Shown here one piece after another: positions 16,709-27,860 of a stretch of DNA of 37,155 nucleotides (position 1 is its first letter; each line of letters starts with the position of its first letter). The DNA comes from Clostridiales bacterium. Its GTDB lineage: Bacteria > Bacillota > Clostridia > Christensenellales > JAISNN01. The translations under genes and the position numbers were made by a program. A model generated the notes under the pieces. It was not told the DNA's origin, made no database searches, and worked only from the letters and a program-made list of their open reading frames with translations. The stretch is from NCBI GenBank assembly GCA_031275485.1, contig JAISOS010000005.1, forward strand, positions 1-37,155. The letters are read 5' to 3'.

Positions 16709-16785
16709 GAATTTTACGTAGGGGGAAACCTTATTTTGCGAAAAGGGTAATTTCTTTCCCGCATCCCTTTCCAAAAATTTTTTAC
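16709..16785 (-). repeat. Dispersed palindromic repeat, copy 8 (degenerate)
   Basis: ACGTAGGGGGAAACC, a damaged core with TTTTGCGAAAA, then TTTCCCGCATCCCTTTCC. It starts 26 bp after the rpsL stop, with the left flank facing rpsL. Confidence 0.7.
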
Positions 16786-16920
16786 CGATTTTTATTCTTT
16801 TACTTTAAACGGCGTCCGCATTAGACTGAGTTAAATTTTACGGTATGCCGGTCGGTCGCCATAAAACGAACGGTGTTTTGCGCAGAACCGTAAAGCAGAC
16901 AAGTTTGTTTGATTATTTAA

Positions 16921-16926
16921 TATAAT
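16921..16926 (+). promoter_or_regulatory. Possible extra promoter ahead of rpsG
   Basis: A perfect TATAAT at 16921-16926, about 95 bp before rpsG. The -35 region (AGACAA) is poor, so confidence is low. Confidence 0.3.
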
Positions 16927-16953
16927 ATAAGAAAAATTATAAAAGCGGCGTAG

Positions 16954-17490
<537 letters not shown>

Positions 17491-17517
17491 ACGTTGGGGC
17501 GCGTTTTGTCGTTTTTT

Positions 17518-17594
17518 TAGGAAGAGGATTTTATCTATGAGGAAACGTTTTGCAAACAAAGGGTTATCCTCTCCGCTCTTTCACAAAACCTTAG
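17518..17594 (-). repeat. Dispersed palindromic repeat, copy 9 (degenerate)
   Basis: AGAGGATTTTATC pairs partly with GGTTATCCTCT around a decayed core. The right flank CCGCTCTTTCACAAAACCTT matches the element's CTCC side. Arms have changed in step (AGAGGATAA/TTATCCTCT type). Confidence 0.6.
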
Positions 17595-17924
17595 CGGTTT
17601 TTCTATGGCTGTACGTAAATAAATAACGCTGCGGGCTTTAAAATAATGCGGCTTGTCGGCGCGTCAAAATTAAAAGACGCGTTTTCGGTAAAATTTGCGT
17701 TATGTCCGCGATAACGACGCTTTTTAACGCGTGAAAGGAGGCGTTTACAAACTATCGCCGCCGACGCGGCATCCGTTTTTTAACAAAGGATAATTAACGA
17801 AGAACGGCTTTTAACGCGGCGTCCGCTTTGGGAAAAAACGGGGGCTTGGCGGATAATGGCTTTCGCGCAAAAACGGTCGCGGCGATTAGTACGAATAGAA
17901 CCGTAAAAGTACTAAGGGCTTTAT

Positions 17925-17978
17925 TGGAAAGGGGTGCGGGGGAAACCTTTTCGACGAAAAGGTTTCCCCCGCATAATT
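17925..17978 (+). repeat. Dispersed palindromic repeat, copy 10
   Basis: TTGGAAAGGGGTGCGGGGGA, the core AACCTTTTCGACGAAAAGG, then TTTCCCCCGCATAATTT. The CATAA flank faces fusA. Confidence 0.9.
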
Positions 17979-18002
17979 TAGGAGAAAAAGGAACGCGACG
18001 TG

Positions 18003-18047
18003 GAATCTTTCCGACGAAAAGGCTTCCCCGCATAATTAGGAGAAACA
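18003..18047 (+). repeat. Partial repeat copy supplying the fusA ribosome site
   Basis: The right half of copy 10, from CCGACGAAAAGG through CCCCGCATAATTAGGAGAAA, is repeated about 61 bp later. In this second copy AGGAG (18038-18042) is the ribosome-binding site of fusA. Confidence 0.75.
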
Positions 18048-18052
18048 AGAAT

Positions 18053-20137
18053 ATGGCAAGAGAATTTTCTCTGGAGAAAACCAGAAATATAGGTATTATG
18101 GCGCACATCGACGCAGGCAAGACGACCGTCAGCGAACGGATCCTTTTCTACACGGGGCGGGTTCACAAAATAGGCGAGGTACACGAGGGCGCGGCGACGA
18201 TGGACTGGATGGCGCAGGAGCAGGAGCGCGGCATTACGATTACCTCGGCGGCGACGAGCACGGTGTGGAAGGAACACAGAATAAACCTCATAGACACTCC
18301 GGGACACGTGGATTTTACGGTCGAGGTCGAGAGGAGTCTTAGAATTTTGGACGGCGCGGTCGCCTTGTTTTGCGCGCGCGGCGGCGTGGAGCCGCAGTCC
18401 GAGGCGGTATGGCGGCAGGCGGACAAGTATCACGTGCCGCGCATAGCGTTCGTCAACAAGATGGACATCAACGGCGCGAATTTCTTTAACGTGGTGGATA
18501 TGATAAGGAGCCGTTTCAAGGTCAAGGCGGTGGCTATGCAGTTGCCGATAGGCAGCGAAAGCGATTTCCGCGGAGTTATAGACCTCGTCGCGATGAAAGC
18601 GACGATATATGAGGACGACTTAGGTCAGAAACAGGTTGTAACCGACATTCCCGCGGAATTAAAGGACGAGGCGGACGTTTTGAGGGCGGAGCTTTTGGAG
18701 GCGGTCGCGGACTTTGACGACTCCATTATGGAGAGATATTTGGACGGCGCGGAGGTTCCGGAGACGGACATAAAAAATGCCGTGCGCAAAGCGGTTTGCG
18801 CGATGAAAATCGTACCCGTATTCTGTGGCAGCGCGTATAAAAACAAGGGCGTGCAGAAGCTTTTGGACGCGGTTGTGGAATATCTGCCGTCGCCTCTCGA
18901 TGTGCGTCAAATCGTGGGAAGGATCGCGGGAACCGACGAGGAGACCGTGGTCAATTCCGACGACGGGGAGCCTTTCGCGGCGTTGGCGTTCAAGATTATG
19001 ACGGATCCTTTCGTGGGCAAGCTGGCGTTTATCAGAGTGTACAGCGGTACGCTCGACAGCGGCTCGTACGTCTACAATACGACTAAGGGTAAAAAGGAAA
19101 GAGTAGGGCGTTTGATAAGAATGCACTCGAACAACAGACAGGACATAGACAAGGTGTACGCGGGCGATATAGCGGCGATCGTCGGCTTGAAAGACACTAC
19201 GACGGGAGACACGCTTTGCGACGAAAAGCGGCAGGTTATATTGGAAAAAATGGAATTTCCGGACCCGGTCATAAGAATCGCGATAGAGCCTAAGACGAAG
19301 GCGAGTCAGGAAAAGATGGGTTTGGCCTTGGCGAAATTGGCGGAGGAGGATCCGACATTCAAGACTAACACGGACCAGGAAACGGGACAGGTTATAATAG
19401 CCGGAATGGGCGAATTGCATTTGGAGATTATCGTCGACCGTCTGCTCAGAGAATTCAAAGTGGAATGTAAAGTCGGTCAGCCGCAGGTCGCGTATAAGGA
19501 AACCGTTACCAAAGAGGTTCAAAAGGAAGGCAAATATATCCGTCAATCGGGCGGGCGCGGACAGTACGGACACTGCGTCATTATAATTTCGCCTAAAGAA
19601 CCCGGCGGAGGCTACGAGTTCGCGGACGAAATCGTGGGCGGCGTAATTCCTAAGGAATATATCGCGCCGATAAACAACGGAATACAAGAGGCGGCGAAAT
19701 CGGGCGTTTTGGCGGGCTACGAGACCGTGGACTTCAAGGTCAGACTGATAGACGGCAGTTTCCACGATGTGGACTCCTCCGAAATGGCGTTTAAAATCGC
19801 CGGCTCGATGGCTTTTAAGGAAGCGGCGGCGGCGGCGGGTCCAATACTCTTGGAACCCGTTATGAACGTGGAGGTAACGACGCCGGACGAATACTACGGC
19901 GACGTTATGGGCAGTATCACGGGCAGACGCGGCTCGATAAAGGGCTTCGAGATGAGGAACGGCGTGCAGGTCATAGAGTCGGAGGTTCCGCTGTCCGAAA
20001 TGTTCGGCTATGCGACGGCGTTAAGGTCGCTGACGCAGGGCAGAGCGAATTTCACGATGCTGTTCTCGCATTACAGTCCCGTGCCGAAAAATATAGCCGA
20101 GGGCATAAGAGGCAAGAGCAAAGGCAAGGAGGAATAA
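18053..20137 (+). CDS. fusA: Elongation factor G
   Basis: EF-G is the translocase GTPase of protein synthesis and also acts in ribosome recycling. At 694 aa it has the normal length. G motifs are AHIDAGKTT (17-25), DTPGH (81-85) and NKMD (135-138), with RGITI in switch I. Domains II-V follow with the expected LLREFKVE and RGRGQYGH-type segments (here GGRGQYGH). ATG 18053 is the real start because [15 protein letters not shown] is the family N-terminus and AGGAG is 10 nt upstream. Upstream in-frame sequence is repeat DNA. A stable hairpin (20212-20235) lies between it and tuf. Confidence 0.98.
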   Translation: MAREFSLEKTRNIGIMAHIDAGKTTVSERILFYTGRVHKIGEVHEGAATMDWMAQEQERGITITSAATSTVWKEHRINLIDTPGHVDFTVEVERSLRILDGAVALFCARGGVEPQSEAVWRQADKYHVPRIAFVNKMDINGANFFNVVDMIRSRFKVKAVAMQLPIGSESDFRGVIDLVAMKATIYEDDLGQKQVVTDIPAELKDEADVLRAELLEAVADFDDSIMERYLDGAEVPETDIKNAVRKAVCAMKIVPVFCGSAYKNKGVQKLLDAVVEYLPSPLDVRQIVGRIAGTDEETVVNSDDGEPFAALAFKIMTDPFVGKLAFIRVYSGTLDSGSYVYNTTKGKKERVGRLIRMHSNNRQDIDKVYAGDIAAIVGLKDTTTGDTLCDEKRQVILEKMEFPDPVIRIAIEPKTKASQEKMGLALAKLAEEDPTFKTNTDQETGQVIIAGMGELHLEIIVDRLLREFKVECKVGQPQVAYKETVTKEVQKEGKYIRQSGGRGQYGHCVIIISPKEPGGGYEFADEIVGGVIPKEYIAPINNGIQEAAKSGVLAGYETVDFKVRLIDGSFHDVDSSEMAFKIAGSMAFKEAAAAAGPILLEPVMNVEVTTPDEYYGDVMGSITGRRGSIKGFEMRNGVQVIESEVPLSEMFGYATALRSLTQGRANFTMLFSHYSPVPKNIAEGIRGKSKGKEE

Positions 20138-20211
20138 AACGGAATTCCTCCGAGCCTGAAAACATAACGGATGCGTAAGGCGCAAACGAAACTTCGCGGA
20201 GGCGTTAAAGA

Positions 20212-20235
20212 CGCGGCGGAAGTTTTTCCGCCGCG
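20212..20235. other. GC-rich hairpin between fusA and tuf
   Basis: CGCGGCGGAA pairs perfectly with TTCCGCCGCG around a GTTT loop. No T-run follows on the plus strand, so it is more likely a processing or stability hairpin than a classical terminator. Confidence 0.45.
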
Positions 20236-20437
20236 AAAAAAGACCGGATAATTCGGCAAAATCCCGCCGGCGGTTTCGGGCGGCGCGGAGTTCCGCCTTA
20301 TCGTTGAAAACGGGGACGGAAACTGCGGATGGTCAAAAAAGCGGGTAACTCGGTGAAAATCCGATAAAAATCCGAGAAAAATTTAAAATCGGCAAAAAAA
20401 ATACCTTAAAACAGTAGAAAATTTTTTTAAAATATAT

Positions 20438-20443
20438 TATAAT
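20438..20443 (+). promoter_or_regulatory. Possible separate promoter of tuf
   Basis: TATAAT at 20438-20443 in a very AT-rich stretch, 36 bp before the tuf start. The -35 is weak (TAGAAA). The 342-bp gap and hairpin after fusA fit independent tuf expression. Confidence 0.35.
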
Positions 20444-20479
20444 AATTTATGTTCACAGATTTAGGAGGGATATAAAAAG

Positions 20480-21685
<1,206 letters not shown>

Positions 21686-21724
21686 CCGATAATTTTCCGG
21701 AACCAAAGGGATTTTTATAAAAAT

Positions 21725-21757
21725 AAAGAACCGTTTGTTTTCGGAACGGTTCTTTTT
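21725..21757 (+). terminator. Rho-independent terminator of tuf
   Basis: AAAGAACCGTT pairs with AACGGTTCTTT around TGTTTTCGG, and the 3' arm runs into a T-tract. Confidence 0.9.
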
Positions 21758-21785
21758 TATTTCGCTTGGAGCTTGTTTAAAAAAA

Positions 21786-21850
21786 ATAAGCGGGGAAAAC
21801 CTTTTGTGAACAAAAGATTTTCCCCGCGCTCCTTTCCCAAAAACTTTAAG
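21786..21850 (-). repeat. Dispersed palindromic repeat, copy 11
   Basis: AAGCGGGGAAAACC, the core TTTTGTGAACAAAA, then GATTTTCCCCGCG and CTCCTTTCCCAAAAACTTTA. It lies 30 bp after the tuf terminator. Confidence 0.9.
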
Positions 21851-21967
21851 TGAAAGGGATATGCTATGCTCGTGTTGTCGCCGTAAAACGTTGCGGTCGA
21901 TTTTCGAAAACCGCCGAACTGCGTGTCCGAATTACCCTGAGTTATATCCGCAACGCTTCGCGTTTTT

Positions 21968-22096
21968 TTAATTGCCACAGCTTTTCGTGAACTTGGAGCC
22001 GTCGCATTTGACGCAGGTCTTTGGCGCTTGTCCGTTTTCGGCGGCGTGTTTTGTGCCGCAGTTGATACAGGTATAGGTTGCGCTACGATTTTTCAT
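21968..22096 (-). CDS. 42-aa Cys-rich (zinc-ribbon-like) small protein
   Basis: A short minus-strand gene. AAGGAG (22108-22113) precedes an ATG at 22094-22096 by 11 nt, and the frame ends at TAA 21968-21970. The product begins MKNRSATYTCINCGTKHAA and contains two CxxC pairs (C10/C13 and C28/C31) plus Cys40 near the end (FTKSCGN). The spacing fits a zinc ribbon or rubredoxin-like knuckle with a structural metal. Such tiny proteins often serve RNA, ribosome or redox functions, but nothing here decides that. It is convergent with tuf. Confidence 0.7.
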   Translation of the reverse strand: MKNRSATYTCINCGTKHAAENGQAPKTCVKCDGSKFTKSCGN

Positions 22097-22208
22097 ATAG
22101 GTAAGATCTCCTTATGATTTTTATTTTACTTATATTTTAAACTAAACGGACTTTTTTATACGCATAAAAGCTAACGGTAAACACGGAGAACTGGAAAGAT
22201 TTTTGGTA

Positions 22209-22277
22209 GGAGATTTGTGCGGGGGAACCTTATTCTTTGGAGAAAAGGCTTTTCTACGCGCCCTTTTCCAAAAGACC
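22209..22277 (-). repeat. Dispersed palindromic repeat, copy 12 (degenerate)
   Basis: AGATTTGTGCGGGGGAACC, a damaged core, then TTTTCTACGCGCCCTTTTCC. The TGTGC flank faces the small Cys-rich gene, which is on the other strand. Confidence 0.7.
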
Positions 22278-22418
22278 GGTATATTTTTTATGTTTATGAT
22301 AGGCTAAATTAAGGCGGGACTGATAAAGTAAAGACTCTCCTATGCTCATATTTTTAAAGGGAGATACGGATAAGTTTTTGAGGTGGAGAGGAAACTTTGT
22401 GCGGGGTTATTAAATTGC
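22278..22418. other. Non-coding sequence between repeat copies
   Basis: AT-rich sequence without ORF, promoter or fold that I can support. Confidence 0.4.
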
Positions 22419-22530
22419 CGAAAGTTTTTGGAAAGGGGCGCGGGAGAAAGCCTTTTTTCAAAAAGATTTCCACCGCGAAAACTTTCGCATAAAGGTTTCT
22501 CAGCGAGACCCTTTTTTCAAGAAAACTAAA
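22419..22530 (+). repeat. Dispersed repeat copy 13 joined to a partial inverted copy
   Basis: AAAGTTTTTGGAAAGGGGCG starts a plus-oriented copy that ends near 22477. It runs directly into a remnant that ends GACCCTTTTTTCAAGAAAAC, which matches the opposite orientation. Copy 13 therefore looks like two elements fused head to head. The GH31 ribosome site follows directly. Confidence 0.65.
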
Positions 22531-22547
22531 AATGGAGGCAAAAAAAT

Positions 22548-25055
22548 ATGGAACTTAAAGAAATTTACAAACCGAAAATCGACGCCGCGCCGAACGCGGA
22601 CGGCATAATTTCGGAAGGCGGCTTTCGTTTGACGGTTATTTCGGACGGGCTTTTCAGGGTGGAGATTGACGACGGGTGCGAATTTTTAAATTTGCCGTCG
22701 CAGAGCGTTTGGCGCAGAGACTTCGGTAAGACGGCTTTTAAAGCGGAAAGGCTCGGCGCGAAAATCCGCATAGAAACGGACAGGGCGGTTTTGATTTTCG
22801 ACAAGAGGCTGAATACGTTTAAGATTCTCTTGAAAGCGGAAAAAAATAGCGCGTCGGGTATGTTTTTAAACTGCGGCAATTTAAAGGGTACGCGGCGGAC
22901 TCTCGACGGCGCGGTAGGCGCGGTCAAGCTTGGGCGCGGCGTTATGTCGAAAAAAGGGATTGCCGCTTTCGACGACAAAAAGTCGCTCGTTCTCCGCGAG
23001 GACGGAATGTTGGAAAAGCGCGGCGCGTCAAGGCGTATGGATTTGTATATATTCGCCTACGGGAGCGACTATTCCGCCGCGCTCGTGAATTTTTACCGTC
23101 TGACGGGACAAAACCCTTTGCTACCGCGTTTCGCTCTCGGCAATTGGTGGAGCCGTTATCACGAATATACGGCCGAGGAATATCTTTCGCTTATGAAAAC
23201 CTTCCGCGACAACGGCATACCGTTTTCCGTCGCGACGGTTGATATGGATTGGCACGTTACCGACATTTCCAAGGAATACGGTAGCGGTTGGGCGGGTCAG
23301 ACGGGTTGGACGGGCTACACATGGAACAGAGAGCTGTTCAAGGACCCGATCGCGTTTTTGAAGGAATTGAAGGATGCGGGTTACAAGGTTACGCTGAACC
23401 TGCACCCGGCCGACGGCTGCCGCGCCTACGAGGATTACTACGGCGCGATAGCCGATTATATGGGCGTCGATAAGGAACAAAAGGAGCCGGTGCGGTTCGA
23501 TATGACAAATCCGCGTTTTATCAACGCGTACTTCGAGTTTTTGCACTATCCTTTGGAGCGCGAGGGAGTTGATTTTTGGTGGATAGATTGGCAGCAGGGA
23601 AAAAAGACCGCGGTAGACAATCTCGACCCGCTCTGGCTTTTAAATCACTATCACACTCTCGACAACGCCAAGAACGACTTGCGTCCGCTCATTCTCTCAC
23701 GGTATGCGGGTATAGGCAGTCACAGGTATCAGGTCGGCTTTTCGGGCGATACGTACATAAGCTGGCGTATGCTGAATTTTATGCCGTATTTTACGACGGT
23801 CGCGGCGAATATCGGTTTCACGTGGTGGAGTCACGACATAGGCGGGCATCATTTCGGCAAAAAGGACGGCGAGTTGTATCTGCGCTGGTTGCAATCGGGC
23901 GTATTCGGGCCGATAATGCGTCTGCACGGCACGAAGAACCGATTTATCGACAAGTCGCCTATGAAATACCGCGCCGACATAGCCGGATACGCCGTGAAAT
24001 TTTTGCGGCTCAGGCATAAATTGATACCGTACATATACACGATGAACTATCTCAGCCACGCGAAGGGCGAGCCGCTTTGCAAGCCTATGTATTACGCTTA
24101 CGGAAATCCCGAGTTTTACAAGAAAAAGTATAGAAATATCTATATGTTCGGAACGGAGCTCCTCGCCGCGCCGATTACCAAACCTGCGGACAAAGCGTCG
24201 AAAACGGGATTATCTTACGCCGAGGCGTTTTTGCCCGAGGGCGCGTGGACGGACATATTCACGGGGCGCGTCTATACCGCCGGCAAAGAGGGCGCGGCGG
24301 TGCGTATGTACAGGGATTTGGAAAGTATTCCCGTACTGGCGAAGGAGGGCGCGATTTTGATCACGGACGAAAAAGCCGAGACCGACACGTCCAACCCTTC
24401 GGATTTGCGCGTTACGCTATTTCCCGGGAGGGACAATGATTTCACGCTCTACGAGGACGACGGCGAAAGTATGCGCTATAAGGACGGCGCGTGCGTTACG
24501 ACGGAATTTTCTCTTCGCGGGGGAAGAAAAGACTTTACTCTGAAAATCAAGGCGCCCGAAGGCGACGTTTCGCTGATTCCGTCCGGCAGAAAATACGCCG
24601 TCGCGGTAAGGAACGCTCTGTCGGCGGACGTCTCCGCGCGCGTCTTGAAAGCAAGACACGAGATTTTCGCGCACGTCATGAAAATTGAGAGCGGGACTGC
24701 CGCAAATATTACGAAAACCGGAAACGAAACTACTGCGGACACGTTAAAATCGTTAAACGGAATTTCAGCGCACGCCGTTAAAGCCGGATGCGGGCTTTTC
24801 GCGGAAACGTATAAGAAAGACAGCGCGCTGGTTATAGAAATCGCGGGCGCGGACGCGTTTTCTGACATAGAAATCGTTTTTTCGAACGTCGTATACCGAG
24901 CGGACGACAAGGACGCCTACGTCTTTTCGGTCTGGGACCGCGTCGAGACGGACGTAACCAAAAAGAATATATTTTACAAGCTGTACAAGAGAAAAGGGAT
25001 AACGTTGCAAAGAGGACTGAAAAAAATAATCAAGGAAAAAGACTTTTTTAATTGA
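22548..25055 (+). CDS. GH31 alpha-glucosidase/alpha-xylosidase family enzyme
   Basis: This 835-aa cytoplasmic-type glycosidase has no signal peptide. The barrel starts at about 195 (LGNWWSRYHEYT). Asp347 in WWIDWQQG is the expected nucleophile, and Asp401 in VGFSGDTYISW is the acid/base. FTWWSHDIGGHHFG (424-437) and MRLHGTKNRF complete the active-site loops. It would cleave terminal alpha-glucosides or related sugars such as isomaltose or alpha-xylosides; specificity is not resolved. The C-terminal beta domain contains an unusual insertion at 691-756 made of six 11-residue units ending in Lys (ARHEIFAHVMK, TGNETTADTLK, SLNGISAHAVK and others). GGAGG lies about 9 nt before the ATG. It is monocistronic and flanked by repeats. 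Confidence 0.9.
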   Translation: MELKEIYKPKIDAAPNADGIISEGGFRLTVISDGLFRVEIDDGCEFLNLPSQSVWRRDFGKTAFKAERLGAKIRIETDRAVLIFDKRLNTFKILLKAEKNSASGMFLNCGNLKGTRRTLDGAVGAVKLGRGVMSKKGIAAFDDKKSLVLREDGMLEKRGASRRMDLYIFAYGSDYSAALVNFYRLTGQNPLLPRFALGNWWSRYHEYTAEEYLSLMKTFRDNGIPFSVATVDMDWHVTDISKEYGSGWAGQTGWTGYTWNRELFKDPIAFLKELKDAGYKVTLNLHPADGCRAYEDYYGAIADYMGVDKEQKEPVRFDMTNPRFINAYFEFLHYPLEREGVDFWWIDWQQGKKTAVDNLDPLWLLNHYHTLDNAKNDLRPLILSRYAGIGSHRYQVGFSGDTYISWRMLNFMPYFTTVAANIGFTWWSHDIGGHHFGKKDGELYLRWLQSGVFGPIMRLHGTKNRFIDKSPMKYRADIAGYAVKFLRLRHKLIPYIYTMNYLSHAKGEPLCKPMYYAYGNPEFYKKKYRNIYMFGTELLAAPITKPADKASKTGLSYAEAFLPEGAWTDIFTGRVYTAGKEGAAVRMYRDLESIPVLAKEGAILITDEKAETDTSNPSDLRVTLFPGRDNDFTLYEDDGESMRYKDGACVTTEFSLRGGRKDFTLKIKAPEGDVSLIPSGRKYAVAVRNALSADVSARVLKARHEIFAHVMKIESGTAANITKTGNETTADTLKSLNGISAHAVKAGCGLFAETYKKDSALVIEIAGADAFSDIEIVFSNVVYRADDKDAYVFSVWDRVETDVTKKNIFYKLYKRKGITLQRGLKKIIKEKDFFN
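24618..24815 (+). repeat. In-gene 33-bp repeat (six 11-aa units) within the GH31 gene
   Basis: Six consecutive degenerate 33-bp units encode 11-residue blocks with Ala or a small residue at position 7-8 and Lys at position 11. The frame is kept throughout. See the GH31 entry. Confidence 0.7.
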
Positions 25056-25087
25056 AACGAAACGGCGGGAGCGAGGGGATCTTTTGT

Positions 25088-25150
25088 AAGATTTAAGCGG
25101 GGGAACCATTTTCACAACAAGATTTTCCCCGCGCAATTTTCAAAAAGAAA
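25088..25150 (-). repeat. Dispersed palindromic repeat, copy 14
   Basis: GATTTAAGCGGGGGAACC, the core ATTTTCACAACAAG, then ATTTTCCCCGCGC and a short TTTTCAAAAAG tail. It starts 33 bp after the GH31 stop. Confidence 0.8.
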
Positions 25151-25214
25151 AAATTCCGCCGCGTCCGTTTTCTTTGATTTTCTTTAAAATTTAGAATTTT
25201 TTGCCGTATTATGT

Positions 25215-25243
25215 TTGACTATTATTTTATTTGCGTATATAAT
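25215..25243 (+). promoter_or_regulatory. Promoter of secDF
   Basis: TTGACT (25215-25220), a 17-bp spacer and TATAAT (25238-25243), about 100 bp before the start codon. Confidence 0.8.
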
Positions 25244-25344
25244 TATTTATACGTATTATTTTAGGTTTATATACGCCGGCTTTATCTCGCCCGGCGGTAA
25301 GGCGGTTATTTATTACGCTCGGTTTATTCGGAGGCTGAAAAAAG

Positions 25345-27846
25345 GTGTCAAAGAAGAAAGCAAAAATTCAATTGATAATATTGAGCATATTTATAGCGCT
25401 GTTCGGCGTATCGTGCGTTTTGCAGTTTCCCGCCGGCGATTACGACTATAAGGGTTTCGCGCATATAATCAAGCTCGGCTTGGATCTAAAGGGCGGCGTG
25501 TACGCCGTATTCGACGTAACCGAGAGCGACGCGACGGAGACCGCCGTCAACGCGACGATCGACAACCTGCAAAGAATGCTGTCGAGTAAGGGCTACACCG
25601 AGGCGAATGTCGTCAGACAGGGTGCGCAGGGCAATTATCAGATAAGAGTAGAGGTGCCCGACGTCGAGGATCCGCAGACGATTTTCGATTTGATAGGCAA
25701 TCCCGCTTATTTGGAATTTAAAATCCCCGTAGACGAGGATCCCGACGCGGAGCCTTACATTACGGGCAAGCACGTGACGGACGCATACGCGGGATTTGAT
25801 CCCGAAACGACTGCTCCCGTAGTCGTTTTGAAGTTAAACGCCGAGGGCGCGGAGTTGTTCAAGCAGGCGACGACGGACAGACAGGGCAACAAAATAGGCA
25901 TTTATGTCAACGGCAAGGAGATAGCCAGTCCGAACGTCGAATCGATTATAAGCAACGGCACGGCGACTATTACGGGCGTGGGTGACTACACGGCTTGTCA
26001 GGCGCTCGCGTTGCAGATACAGAGCGGCTCGTTCAGCGTCACGCTGGAAACCGTCGAGAACCGCGTGATAAGCCCGACACTGGGCGTAAACGCGATCACT
26101 ATGAGCGTCATAGCGGGCGCGATAGGTATTTTGCTCATCGTCGCGTTTATGCTGTTCTTTTACAGATTGTTGGGCGCGGCGGCGTCCGTCGCGCTTTCGG
26201 CCTACGTGGTGCTCACGATAATGGTTTTGGGCGTATTTCCGTGGGTTCAGCTCTCGCTCTCCGGTATCGGAGGTATTGTTCTCGGCATAGGTATGGCGGT
26301 GGACGCCAATATTATCATATTCGAGAGGATAAAGGACGAATACGAAAAGGGCAAGCCTATCCCCGCTTCGGTTAATATCGGCTTTAAACGCGCCGCGCGC
26401 GCGATTATCGACTCGAACATAACGACGATTATAGGCGCGTTAGCCCTGCTTCTGCTGGGTCCCGCGTCTCTGCAAAGTTTCGCGGTGACGCTTATGATAA
26501 GCATCGTGCTGTCATTATTTACGGCTCTGGTTCTGACGCGGCGCGTAGTCAAGCTGTTCCTCGTTTTGAACAACAAGAACGCCAAGCTTTACAACCTCAG
26601 AACCGAGAACGACGGTTTCGGCAAATTGCACAATTTCGTCGAAAAGGTTAAGAATTTCAAGATTACCGAAAAATACAAAAAATTGTTTATCGCTCCCGCC
26701 GCCGCCGTGCTTATAGCAGTCGTAATGTTCGCCGTATTTTCCATCGTCGAAAACGACGCGCTGAGGGGAATGAATTTGGGCATAGATTTTACGGGCGGAA
26801 CCATACTTTCAGTCGATTTGAGCGGTGTCGGCGGGCTTGACGTAAACGACGACGCGGTATACGGCGCGGAATCGGAATATATACGCGGCGTGGTTACGGA
26901 CGAGGGCTACAGAGTCAGTCTTATCCAAAGAGCGGACGGCAACGTTATTCAGGTCAGATACCAAAACGACGACGCGGACGGCAACGACAGAATAACCGCC
27001 GCCCTCTACGCGCATTACGGCGAGGAGTACGGCGAGGCGAGCGTAAGCGCTACGGACTTCTCAACCTATTTCATAAGCGCGTCGGCGCGTTCCGACCTCC
27101 TCTTGCAGGCATTGGGAGCGGTTGCCGTCGCTTTGCTTGCGACGTTGCTTTATATAGCGTTCCGTTTCAAGCTCCGCTACGGACTCGCGGCGGTGCTGGC
27201 TCTCATTCACGACGTGATACTGCTTGTCTCTCTGACGGTCATATTCCGCATACCGGTCAACGCCTCGTTTATAGCCGCTCTGGTCACGATTATCGGCTAC
27301 GCGATTAACGACGTCATAGTCATATTCGACCGCGTAAGGGAAAACATTTCGCTGCTTGAAAACAAGAGTAAATACGACCCGTTTAAGGTCGCGAACGTTT
27401 CGATAGGCGAGACCGCGACGAGAACATTGTATACTACCGTTACCACGCTTATTACAATCGTTATGCTCGCGATTTTGGGCGGAAGCACGATGAGCGAATT
27501 CGCCCTGCCGATTATAATCGGACTTTTAGTGGGTTTCTATTCCTCGCTGTTCGTCGCGCCGTCAATTTGGGCGCTGTTCATAAGAGACGAAATGAAACGC
27601 GCCGCCGTGAAAAAGCGCGCGAACGCGGATATTTCCACGCTGTCCTCCGTCGAGAAAATGAGTCTTGCGGCGGCGGGAACGGGAGGCATGTCGGCCGCCA
27701 TCGCGGTTGAGAACGTTCCGAACGGTGCGGATTTCGGCGAAACCGAAAAACCGACCGCCGACTCCGCCGCGAAAAACGAGAGCGCAGGATCCGCGGGAGT
27801 CAAGCGGCGATACAATTACGTCAGGAATTATAAAAAGAAAAAGTAA
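25345..27846 (+). CDS. secDF: Fused protein-export membrane protein SecDF
   Basis: SecDF uses the proton-motive force to help the Sec translocon complete export. The SecD half has TM1 (about 8-26), GLDLKGG (45-51), an extracellular domain, and a helix cluster with GMAVDANIIIFERIKDEY near 312. The SecF half begins near 475 with GMNLGIDFTGG and carries AINDVIVIFDRVREN near 652. A fused SecD-SecF is typical of many Bacillota. The last ~80 residues form a cytoplasmic Ala/Lys-rich tail ending KKKK. The start is GTG 25345, 9 nt after CGGAGG. A terminator separates it from recJ, so the two are probably not co-transcribed. Confidence 0.95.
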   Translation: MSKKKAKIQLIILSIFIALFGVSCVLQFPAGDYDYKGFAHIIKLGLDLKGGVYAVFDVTESDATETAVNATIDNLQRMLSSKGYTEANVVRQGAQGNYQIRVEVPDVEDPQTIFDLIGNPAYLEFKIPVDEDPDAEPYITGKHVTDAYAGFDPETTAPVVVLKLNAEGAELFKQATTDRQGNKIGIYVNGKEIASPNVESIISNGTATITGVGDYTACQALALQIQSGSFSVTLETVENRVISPTLGVNAITMSVIAGAIGILLIVAFMLFFYRLLGAAASVALSAYVVLTIMVLGVFPWVQLSLSGIGGIVLGIGMAVDANIIIFERIKDEYEKGKPIPASVNIGFKRAARAIIDSNITTIIGALALLLLGPASLQSFAVTLMISIVLSLFTALVLTRRVVKLFLVLNNKNAKLYNLRTENDGFGKLHNFVEKVKNFKITEKYKKLFIAPAAAVLIAVVMFAVFSIVENDALRGMNLGIDFTGGTILSVDLSGVGGLDVNDDAVYGAESEYIRGVVTDEGYRVSLIQRADGNVIQVRYQNDDADGNDRITAALYAHYGEEYGEASVSATDFSTYFISASARSDLLLQALGAVAVALLATLLYIAFRFKLRYGLAAVLALIHDVILLVSLTVIFRIPVNASFIAALVTIIGYAINDVIVIFDRVRENISLLENKSKYDPFKVANVSIGETATRTLYTTVTTLITIVMLAILGGSTMSEFALPIIIGLLVGFYSSLFVAPSIWALFIRDEMKRAAVKKRANADISTLSSVEKMSLAAAGTGGMSAAIAVENVPNGADFGETEKPTADSAAKNESAGSAGVKRRYNYVRNYKKKK

Positions 27847-27860
27847 AAAACGGTAAAATT

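Larger units (their letters stand above)
17491..18052. other. Wide rpsG-fusA spacer with repeats
   Basis: No gene is seen. It contains a degenerate repeat, a full repeat and a partial repeat just before fusA. Between them (17600-17920) I see no promoter or RNA I can support. The reading frame of fusA stays open upstream to 17828 only because the repeats happen to lack stops. Confidence 0.55.

Noticed and set aside
17828-18052. 75-codon N-terminal extension of EF-G
   Set aside because: It consists of repeat DNA. The family N-terminus and ribosome site place the start at 18053.
18659-19765. 368-aa minus-strand frame antisense to fusA
   Set aside because: Antisense to a highly conserved gene, Arg/Leu/His-rich without recognised motifs; typical of shadow frames in GC-rich third-position genes.
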